Assembly: GCA_028285495.1 (NCBI GenBank)
Contig: JANQPB010000014.1
Coordinates: 186,001-250,000, forward strand
Length of the DNA stretch: 64,000 bases
Direction: 5' to 3'
From: Acidimicrobiales bacterium
GTDB taxonomy: Bacteria; Actinomycetota; Acidimicrobiia; Acidimicrobiales; SZUA-35
Made by a program: the position numbers and the translations under genes. The stretch's first letter is position 1. Every line of letters starts with the position of its first letter. Below are positions 9,366 through 15,932 of this stretch, one piece after another. The notes under the pieces were generated by a model. That model did no database searches and was not told the DNA's origin. It saw nothing but the letters and a program-made list of their open reading frames with translations.

Positions 9366-10048
9366 TCGCGCCCCCGAAGGGCGAGGCGAGTGCCTCCCCG
9401 ACCGTCGGCGGTGAAGAGGCGGGTGGCCTCCCCGTCGCCGACGACCAGCGAGACCAGGAGGGTGCGACCGTCGCTCGACGACGGCACCACGTCGAACACG
9501 ACGAGGTCGGCGGCGAGGAGCTCGCCCTCACCGTCGGCGGCGAACACGTCGACCCGGTCGCCGGCCACGAGCCGGGTGGTCGGGTAGGCGCCGGGCTCGA
9601 GCAGCAGGCCGACCACCGACTCGGCGCCGGTGACCAGTTGCTCGTCGGTGGCGACGTCGGACGGGGCCAGCAGCTCGCCCGGGCTGAGGTCGTTGGCCGC
9701 GAAGCGACCGACCACCTCGTCGAGGGAGCCGAGCGTCGCCACGCCGCGGTCGACCGCGACGTCGGTGATCGCCAGCTGGTCGCGGGTGAGCTGCGTGCCG
9801 TGGGGCACCGCCTCGGTGACGACGACGGCCGGCGCCCGCTGGTTGTACTGGTTGAACAGGAGGAGGGCCCCGAGGGCGCCGCCGACGATCAACAGGCCGG
9901 CGAGCACGACCTGGGGGACGCGCGATCGGACGCTGCGGGGTGGACCGAGCGGCAACGTGTCGCTGCGTGATCCGGCCGCGCCGGTGCCGTTCGTCGTCGA
10001 CGGACGGACCCCGATCTCGTCGCTGGGGATGGTGGTGACTGGTTTCAT
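9362..10048 (-). CDS. cpaB: Flp pilus assembly protein CpaB/RcpC (SAF domain)
   Basis: 228 residues: a cytoplasmic N-terminus, one membrane helix (about 47-66, VVLAGLLIVGGALGALLLF), then an SAF domain (about 72-135, with AVPHGTQLTRDQL and FAANDLSPGELL) and a beta-rich C-terminal part. CpaB/RcpC proteins act in the periplasm or wall space and help stabilise the pilus. It is the first gene of the Tad operon; the 225 bases upstream should hold the operon promoter. Confidence 0.87.
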   Translation of the reverse strand: MKPVTTIPSDEIGVRPSTTNGTGAAGSRSDTLPLGPPRSVRSRVPQVVLAGLLIVGGALGALLLFNQYNQRAPAVVVTEAVPHGTQLTRDQLAITDVAVDRGVATLGSLDEVVGRFAANDLSPGELLAPSDVATDEQLVTGAESVVGLLLEPGAYPTTRLVAGDRVDVFAADGEGELLAADLVVFDVVPSSSDGRTLLVSLVVGDGEATRLFTADGRGGTRLALRGRE

Positions 10049-10216
10049 CGGCGGGTCGGATGGCTCGGTCCGACGTCTACCTCGGTCGTAGGTACAGGTT
10101 CGTCAACATAGTCCGGCCATGTGACACACACAGCCGCACTGAGCCCTCACGATGTCGTTCCATCCGCGCCGAGATGAAACCATAGACGAAAAGCCGGCCA
10201 AGTCACCCGACTCGGG

Positions 10217-10251
10217 CCAAAAACCGCTGGAAAGCGACCGCTGCGGGTCGC
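10217..10251 (-). terminator. Probable intrinsic terminator after the solute-binding protein gene
   Basis: A perfect 6-bp stem (GCGACC/GGTCGC, 10234-10239 and 10246-10251) with a 6-base loop. On the minus strand it is followed by TTTCC and, a few bases later, a run of five T. It lies 23 bases past the end of the binding-protein gene and ahead of the Tad operon, as expected for a terminator of the cofactor gene cluster. Stem is short, so moderate support. Confidence 0.45.
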
Positions 10252-10274
10252 AGCCATCGGCGCCAGCGACGGCG

Positions 10275-11471
10275 TCAGAGGCCGATGTCGGAGTCGATGA
10301 ACTCGTTGGTGGCGACGTCCTGGGCCCGCAGATCGGTTGGCACGTCGACCGACTCGACCCGCTCGGCCATCGTCGCCATGACCCCCTCGAGGCGCTCGAA
10401 ATCGAAGTCGCCGACCGTGCCGTTCGAACCGTTGGCCACGATGCCGAGCGAGCCCATCTCGACGACCGTCGCCAGGGCACCGTCGTCGGTCAGGTCCCAC
10501 ACCGTGTCGAGATCGTCGACCACCTGGACGAGGAGCTCGTTCGTCACGGTCGGGTCGCGCTGGAAGTCGACCACCGCCTGCTGGACCAGCGGGACCAGCG
10601 CCGCCAGGCAGGCCCGGGCGTCGGCGTCGACCCGATCGTCGAGGATGGCGAGCGGACCCTGGTAGATCTCGTAGCCGGCGTCGTGCACCAGCAGCGTGCC
10701 GACCGGTCGTCCCCAGTCGACCAGCACGTTCTCGTAGGTGTACGGCTCCTGGGTGGCGAAGCCCTGCTGGATCAGCGCCCCGCCCTGGGCGACGAAGCGG
10801 GTCGGCGTGCCGTCGTAGGTGTCGGCGAGCTGGTCGGCGTCGACGAGATCGGCGCCGACCAGGAAGTCGGTGTAGAGCGCACCGGGGGCGTGACTGACCG
10901 TGGCGTCGGTGTCGCGCACGTCGTCCCACGACTCGATCCCGTACGTGTCCGGGTCCCACATGATGATCTGGGGATTGATCTCGAGGGGGGCGACCACCGC
11001 CGTCGTCGGCGTCTCCTCGTGGTTGGCGATCGCCACGTCGGTGTTGACGTAGCCGAGGAAGACCCCGGGATCGTCGACCATGATCTCGAGCGGCGTCCGG
11101 TCGTCCAAGGCCGGACCGCCGGCCCGGATCTCGAGCGTGACCGGCGGCTCGACCACGCGGTCCTCGCCCCCATCGCCGCCGGCTCCCTCGGGGGTGACCG
11201 TGGCGGCGAGCGGGCCCCGGAAGTGGCCGGTCGTCGGATCCACCCGGCCCTCGCCGGCGGTCAGCTGGTACAGCGCACCGTGCTCGGGCTCCGGGTACCA
11301 GTCGGTCTGGATGACGAGCGGGTCGGGACACCGGCGGAGGTCGGCCAGGTCGTCGAGGCGCTCGCTTCGGGCCCGTCCGTCGATGCCACCGCCACAGGCG
11401 GCGGCGAGCAGCGCGACGCCAAGGGCGACAACGCCGAGTTGGCGGTGCAGGTTGGTGCCGGTCGTGCGCAT
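10275..11471 (-). CDS. Solute-binding lipoprotein of an ABC importer (SsuA/THI5-like)
   Basis: 398 residues with a lipoprotein signal peptide (lipobox LLAAAC at about 21-26) and a periplasmic-binding fold. It shares several long motifs with the binding protein at 36620-37771, including IQTDWYPEPEHGALYQL against IQTDWWAEAEHGALYQL, EINPQIIMWDPDTY against EVNPQIVMWDPDTY, and the C-terminal TNEFID..IGL. The two are clear paralogues, but this copy has no permease or ATPase beside it. It follows yqeC by 24 bases and is probably in the same transcript, suggesting it captures the substrate of the nearby molybdenum hydroxylase. Substrate unknown. Confidence 0.82.
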   Translation of the reverse strand: MRTTGTNLHRQLGVVALGVALLAAACGGGIDGRARSERLDDLADLRRCPDPLVIQTDWYPEPEHGALYQLTAGEGRVDPTTGHFRGPLAATVTPEGAGGDGGEDRVVEPPVTLEIRAGGPALDDRTPLEIMVDDPGVFLGYVNTDVAIANHEETPTTAVVAPLEINPQIIMWDPDTYGIESWDDVRDTDATVSHAPGALYTDFLVGADLVDADQLADTYDGTPTRFVAQGGALIQQGFATQEPYTYENVLVDWGRPVGTLLVHDAGYEIYQGPLAILDDRVDADARACLAALVPLVQQAVVDFQRDPTVTNELLVQVVDDLDTVWDLTDDGALATVVEMGSLGIVANGSNGTVGDFDFERLEGVMATMAERVESVDVPTDLRAQDVATNEFIDSDIGL

Positions 11472-11495
11472 CGGGGTCGCCCAGGGTCCGCAGGG

Positions 11496-12239
11496 TCAGT
11501 GCTCGGCAGCGCTGGCCGCCGCCTCGGCCACGGCCACCACGGGAAACACCGATCCCACGCTGGCCACCAGCTCGTCGATGAAGGGTAGATGATGATCGGT
11601 GACCTGATTGATCAGGGCGACGTAGCGGGCGGCGGGCGGGCAACCCTTGCGGGAGCCCCGCTCGCTGGCCAGCACCGCAGCGAGCCGCTCGGGCGTCAGG
11701 CGCTGGTAGGGCGAGCACCCGGCGACGGCGGCGAGGCGAAGCGGCCGGTGGCAGGCGTCGGCGATCACCCGGCCGAGAGCGCCGGCGCCGACGCAGGCGA
11801 CGAGGGTGGTGGTCCTCGTGGGGATCACGGGCTCACCCTCCCGCGGGGCCTTGAACGGGCGCTGGCGGGACCCGTCGGCCTCGACGACGACGTGGTCGAT
11901 GCCGGGGACGTCGGCGAACCAGCGGTCGCAGTCCTCGGGGGCGACGCCGCCGGCCTTGGTGTCGACCTCGATCCGCCGCACGAGCACCGGCCCGTTGCGG
12001 TCGACGGCGGCCGCGACCTCGTCGTCGTCCGGCCCCGTCAGCACCGGGTAGCCGCCGGTCTGGTCCCGACCCATCTTCGTCGTGGTCGTCAGGACGGTGC
12101 GGCGGCCGAGCTGGCGGCCGAGGGCGAACAGCAGGGTCGTCTTCCCGCCGCCGCCGACCAGCGACACCAGCTCGTTGTCACCGAGACCGAGCGCATGGGC
12201 CACGGCGTCGAGCATGACCGGTTCGACGGATGAGGTCAT
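11496..12239 (-). CDS. yqeC: Selenium-dependent hydroxylase accessory protein YqeC
   Basis: 247 residues. A P-loop VGGGGKTTLLFALG is at about 28-41, followed by TTTTKMG and later VVVEADGSRQRPFKAP (about 117-132), a pattern characteristic of the YqeC family. YqeC occurs with YqeB and SelD in genomes with selenium-dependent molybdenum hydroxylases and is thought to act in cofactor maturation; the reaction is not known. ATG start overlaps the yqeB stop (ATGA). Sits in the order xdhC-yqeB-yqeC-binding protein. Confidence 0.85.
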   Translation of the reverse strand: MTSSVEPVMLDAVAHALGLGDNELVSLVGGGGKTTLLFALGRQLGRRTVLTTTTKMGRDQTGGYPVLTGPDDDEVAAAVDRNGPVLVRRIEVDTKAGGVAPEDCDRWFADVPGIDHVVVEADGSRQRPFKAPREGEPVIPTRTTTLVACVGAGALGRVIADACHRPLRLAAVAGCSPYQRLTPERLAAVLASERGSRKGCPPAARYVALINQVTDHHLPFIDELVASVGSVFPVVAVAEAAASAAEH

Positions 12240-13081
12240 CAGGCGGTCGGCTCCGCCCGGCGGGTTCGGGCCAGCCAGGTCAGCACGGCCTCGACGACAC
12301 CACCGCCGACGGCCAGGGCCTTGTCGGAGATCTGGTGGTGGGTGCCGTCCAGGTCGCTCCGGGGATCGACGTCGCCGATCTTGAGCCCGGCGGCGACCTC
12401 GACCGACTCGGCGATCAGGCCTCGGACGACCCCGTCGAAGGGGGCGGTGACGGTGACGCCGTCGACGTCGCCCAGCACCTGACCGTCCTCGACCCGGTCG
12501 CCGATGGCGACCCGCCAGCGTGCGCGCCCCTCGCCCGGGGCCCGGAGCACCCGCTCGGCGCCGCGGCCGCCGACCCGACCGGGGGTCCCGGTGTCGGGTG
12601 CGGCCGAGCCCTCCCACCGGACCCGGCCGAGGTGATGGCCCCGCATGGTCTCGACGACGGCGTGGCAGTCGACGCCGGCGGTGAAGCCGGGGCCGAGGGC
12701 GACGACGAGCGGGGCGTCGTCGATGGTGGTGTCGAGGGGTCGCTTGGCCAGCCGGGCGTCGACGACGACGTCGGAGGCGAGGTCGTCCCGGTCGGGCAGC
12801 TCGGGGGCGACGAGCACCGGGACCTCGCCGGCGATGGCGATGGCGGCGGCCTCGGTTGCGTCGGCGACCCGGCGACCGACGAGGCCCTCGACGTCGACCC
12901 TGCCGTCGGTGACCGCCGTCGACAGGGCGACGGTGCGGCGGAGGGTCAGCGGCGCCGGCAGCTCGCAGACCACCACGGGCCAGCCGGCCCGGGTCAGGCG
13001 CCAGGCCACGCCGGTGGCGAGGTCACCGCCGCCCCGGAGCAGGCAGAGGGGGCCGTCGACCCCGATGGACCGGTCGGTCAC
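12239..13081 (-). CDS. yqeB: Selenium-dependent molybdenum hydroxylase system protein YqeB
   Basis: 280 residues, GTG start overlapping the xdhC stop (GTGA). It begins with LLRGGGDLATGVAWRLTRAGWPVVVCEL, a Rossmann-like segment typical of the YqeB family, has VVVALGPGFTAGVDCHAVVET-type central sequence (about 122-145), and a C-terminal biotinyl-like region with APFDGVVRGLI. YqeB is a genomic marker of selenium-dependent molybdenum hydroxylases. Its presence next to yqeC and xdhC ties this cluster to the hydroxylase genes downstream of 14 kb. Confidence 0.85.
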   Translation of the reverse strand: MTDRSIGVDGPLCLLRGGGDLATGVAWRLTRAGWPVVVCELPAPLTLRRTVALSTAVTDGRVDVEGLVGRRVADATEAAAIAIAGEVPVLVAPELPDRDDLASDVVVDARLAKRPLDTTIDDAPLVVALGPGFTAGVDCHAVVETMRGHHLGRVRWEGSAAPDTGTPGRVGGRGAERVLRAPGEGRARWRVAIGDRVEDGQVLGDVDGVTVTAPFDGVVRGLIAESVEVAAGLKIGDVDPRSDLDGTHHQISDKALAVGGGVVEAVLTWLARTRRAEPTA

Positions 13082-13893
13082 GTGCGAAGCCGGGCCACGA
13101 CCTGGGCCAGGATGCTCAGCGCGATCTCCTCGGGCGTCTCGGCCCCGATCTCGATGCCGATGGGCGACACGATGCGATCGAGGTCACCCTCGGTCTGGTC
13201 GCCGACGAGACCGGCGTCGAGCAGGCGACCCCGGGTGGTGGCCCAGCGCCGCTTCGATCCCATGAGACCGACGTAGCCGGCGGAGGTGGCCAGGAGCGGT
13301 GGGAGCAGGTCGAGGTCGAGGTCGACGTTGCGGGTGACCATGACGATCGAGGCGGTCGCGTCGATGCCGTGCTCGGCGAGGGCGGCGCCGATCGGGCCGG
13401 TGGCCGTGACCGGGGCGGGGGTCGGGCCGGCGGGTCCTGGCCGGTCGGCCAGCGAGTCGGCGAGCTCGGCGAGCGCCTCGGGGCGGTCGTCCCACACCAC
13501 CGTGCGGAAGCCGAGCCAGTTGGCCAGGTCGGCGACGGCTCGGCCGACGTGGCCGGCGCCGACGACGAAGAGCAGGGGGTCGGGCATGTGGGGCTCCAGG
13601 TAGATGTCGGCGGTGCCGCCGCAGACGCCGGGGTCACCGCTGGCGGGGTCGACGAGGTCGAACGACAGGAGGCGGGGGCGCCCGTCGGCGAGGGCCTCGG
13701 CCGCCTCGGCTCGGACCCTGGCCTCCATCTCGCCGCCGCCGACCGTGCCGTCGATCCGACCGTCGGCGTGGACCAGCATCTTCGTGCCGGGGCGACGGGG
13801 GACCGAGCGATCGGTGCGGACCACGGTGGCCAGCACCACCGGCTCGCCTCGGTCGATGGCGGCGGCCAGCTCCCGGATGATGTCGTGGCCCAT
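13078..13893 (-). CDS. xdhC: XdhC/CoxI-family molybdenum cofactor insertion protein
   Basis: 271 residues. The N-terminal XdhC/CoxI domain has the conserved VLATVVRTDRSVPRRPGTKMLV and GTVGGGEME, and the C-terminal part is a Rossmann domain (LFVVGAGHVGRAVADLANWLG, about 120-140) ending in GIEIGAETPEEIALSILA. XdhC proteins bind the molybdenum cofactor, help add its terminal sulphur (or selenium) ligand and deliver it to xanthine-dehydrogenase-type enzymes. The start MGHDIIREL was preferred over an upstream in-frame ATG because family homology begins there. First gene of the accessory operon. Confidence 0.88.
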   Translation of the reverse strand: MGHDIIRELAAAIDRGEPVVLATVVRTDRSVPRRPGTKMLVHADGRIDGTVGGGEMEARVRAEAAEALADGRPRLLSFDLVDPASGDPGVCGGTADIYLEPHMPDPLLFVVGAGHVGRAVADLANWLGFRTVVWDDRPEALAELADSLADRPGPAGPTPAPVTATGPIGAALAEHGIDATASIVMVTRNVDLDLDLLPPLLATSAGYVGLMGSKRRWATTRGRLLDAGLVGDQTEGDLDRIVSPIGIEIGAETPEEIALSILAQVVARLRT

Positions 13894-14024
13894 GGGCTCA
13901 GGGTATTCGGCCGGGGCTGGACGCCATCGGGTCGACGGGCCCGTCGTCACCGCGCTGGGGTACCGTGGAGTCCTCGGAGTCCCGGCTCCCCGGAAGCGAA
14001 CCTGCAACCCGGAGACCGACGACC

Positions 14025-14558
14025 GTGGAGATCACCGAGAACGACCGACTCGACCTGCGCCAAGCCCTGGCCGAGAGCCTAGGCAGCGATCACCTCGCCA
14101 ACGTGGCGATGGAAGCCATGCCCCCACTCGACTACGACCAACTCGCCACGAAGTCCGACGTCGACATCCTCAGCCGCGAACTCCGAGCCGAGATGGCGGC
14201 GCTTCGGGGTGAACTCGCAGGCCGGATGGGCAGCATCGAGGCGAGCATGGCGGCACTCGAATCAGGCCTGCGGGGTGAGATGGCCGGCCTCGAAGGCAGC
14301 ACGACCGCTCTCGAGTCGGGCCTCCGCGGCGAAATGGCCGGCCTTGTAGGCAAGATGACGGCACTCGAGTCAGGCCTCCGCGGCGAAGTGGCGGGCCTCC
14401 AAGGCAGCATTACAGCGCTCGAGTCGGGGCTTCGGGGCGAGATGGCGGAGCTGCGAGGGGAGTTGAAGGGTGACCTCGCCTCGAACCTGCGGCTCACGCT
14501 GGCCGCACAGGTCACGACGATGATGATGCTCGGGGCCTGGGTCACCGCCGTGACCTGA
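14025..14558 (+). CDS. Coiled-coil repeat protein with C-terminal membrane anchor
   Basis: 177 residues from the GTG at 14025, chosen because GGAG lies about 10 bases upstream; an in-frame ATG exists 60 bases earlier. The sequence is helical throughout, with four copies of an 18-residue unit (ALESGLRGEMAGL...), giving an amphipathic coiled coil, and ends in a hydrophobic segment (LAAQVTTMMMLGAWVTAV). No enzyme motif. Proteins of this shape are usually annotated as DUF1640-like or hypothetical coiled-coil proteins. It is transcribed away from xdhC and its role is unknown. Confidence 0.65.
   Translation: MEITENDRLDLRQALAESLGSDHLANVAMEAMPPLDYDQLATKSDVDILSRELRAEMAALRGELAGRMGSIEASMAALESGLRGEMAGLEGSTTALESGLRGEMAGLVGKMTALESGLRGEVAGLQGSITALESGLRGEMAELRGELKGDLASNLRLTLAAQVTTMMMLGAWVTAVT
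14253..14468 (+). repeat. Four tandem 54-bp coding repeats
   Basis: Units begin at 14253, 14307, 14361 and 14415 with GC(A/T/G)CTCGA(A/G)TC. Each encodes 18 residues on the pattern ALESGLRGE(M/V)A(G/E)LxG(S/K/E). The copies differ at many third positions yet remain highly similar, fitting in-frame duplication followed by drift. Copy number may vary between strains. Confidence 0.85.
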
Positions 14559-14573
14559 CGGCCGCGCAGGCGA

Positions 14574-15911
14574 TCAGGACCGGGTCCAGAGGCGCGTGGC
14601 CTGCTCCCGGGTCTTGGCCTGCAGCTCGTCGATGTCGGCGTCGAGCACCTCGTGGTTGCGGACCCGCCACCGGCCGGCCACCAGCACGTCACGAACGTGG
14701 CTGCCGTTGCGCCACAGCACCAGCTGCTCGATCAGGTTGTGCTCGGTCACCGGGGTCGGGAAGCTGGCGTCGACCACCTGCACATCGGCGGCCCAGCCGG
14801 GCTCGAGCCGGCCAACCCGGTCCATGCCGAGCGCCCTGGCCCCGCCCTCGGTCGCCATCTCCAGCACCTGGCGGGCCGGCATGATCTGCGGATCCTGCAG
14901 CCGGGCCTTGTGGATCAGGAAGGCGCCACGCATGACCTCGTAGAGGTCGTTGATGTAGCCGTCGCTCCCGAGCCCGATCGTCGCCCCGGCCGTCGCCAGC
15001 TCGGGGATGGGGGCGATCCCGCCGCCGACCTCGCCGTTGGCCAGCGGCATGTGGGTGATGCGAACGCCCCGCTCGGCCAGCAGCCGACGCTCGCGATCGG
15101 TCAGCTGCACGCACTGGCTGGCCTGGAACCGCGGCCCGGCGATGCCGAGCGAGTCGTAGACCTCGACCGGTCGCATGCCGAGGTTGTCCTCGGCCCACCG
15201 GCCCTCGAACGTGCCCTCGTTGCAGTGGGCGTGGCTGAGCACCCCCCGTTCGGCGGCCAGGGCGAAGGCTTCGGCGATGAAGTCGATCGAGCAGGTGAAC
15301 GTCGTGTGCCAGCACATCAGACCGTCGACATGGGGCAGCCGGCCGGGACCGTCGGTCTCCCGATGGCACGAGTCGATGAACTCGACGTTCTCGGCCAGCG
15401 ACCGCTTGGCCACGTCGGCCCCCGCCCGCTCGGTCGCCTCGAAGCTGAGCCGGGCCCGCAGGCCCCGGTCCTCGACGATCGCCCGCTGGGCCGCGAGCAC
15501 GCCGGGCAGGGCGTTCGGGGCCTCGACGACGTCGTAGAACGACGTGGTGCCCGAGCGCAGCATCTCGACACAGGCCCAGTTGGTCGCCGCCGTGACCATC
15601 TCGATGTCGAGCGCGTCCTCGACCAGCGGCCACCAGTAGTCGGCCAGGAAGCTCCAGAAGTCGGTCGGGCCACCGCCGGCCGGGGCCGGGATCCCGTGGG
15701 CCAGGGTGCCGTAGGTGTGGGTGTGGGCGTTGACGAAGCCCGGCAGCACCACGTGCCCCTCCGCATCGACCTGCAGGTCGTCCGGATAGGTCGACATCAG
15801 GTCGATGTTCGGACCGACGTCGGTCACCAACCCACCGGCGGTGCGGACCCCGTGGCCCGCCAGTGGCGGCTGGTCGGCTGCGACGATCAGCCAGTCGGGG
15901 AGAATCAGCAT
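14574..15911 (-). CDS. Amidohydrolase (SsnA/ATZ-TRZ-like deaminase)
   Basis: 445 residues of the metal-dependent amidohydrolase superfamily. Metal and catalytic ligands are visible: H63 and H65 in NAHTHTYG, a later SHAHCNEG, and LGSDGY near residue 320. The N-terminal and C-terminal parts form the usual small beta-sandwich (LEPGWAADVQVVD). Relatives deaminate or hydrolyse purine, pyrimidine or triazine rings, or act as SsnA partners of molybdenum hydroxylases. It lies 21 bases downstream of the molybdopterin hydroxylase gene on the same strand, so it probably processes that enzyme's product or substrate. Substrate not known. Confidence 0.83.
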   Translation of the reverse strand: MLILPDWLIVAADQPPLAGHGVRTAGGLVTDVGPNIDLMSTYPDDLQVDAEGHVVLPGFVNAHTHTYGTLAHGIPAPAGGGPTDFWSFLADYWWPLVEDALDIEMVTAATNWACVEMLRSGTTSFYDVVEAPNALPGVLAAQRAIVEDRGLRARLSFEATERAGADVAKRSLAENVEFIDSCHRETDGPGRLPHVDGLMCWHTTFTCSIDFIAEAFALAAERGVLSHAHCNEGTFEGRWAEDNLGMRPVEVYDSLGIAGPRFQASQCVQLTDRERRLLAERGVRITHMPLANGEVGGGIAPIPELATAGATIGLGSDGYINDLYEVMRGAFLIHKARLQDPQIMPARQVLEMATEGGARALGMDRVGRLEPGWAADVQVVDASFPTPVTEHNLIEQLVLWRNGSHVRDVLVAGRWRVRNHEVLDADIDELQAKTREQATRLWTRS

Positions 15912-15932
15912 GCTGGCCTCATCGTCATCGAA

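Noticed and set aside
10049..10274. Sigma-70 promoter with TTGACG for the Tad operon
   Set aside because: A -35-like TTGACG exists near 10106, but no convincing -10 box at a normal distance was found.
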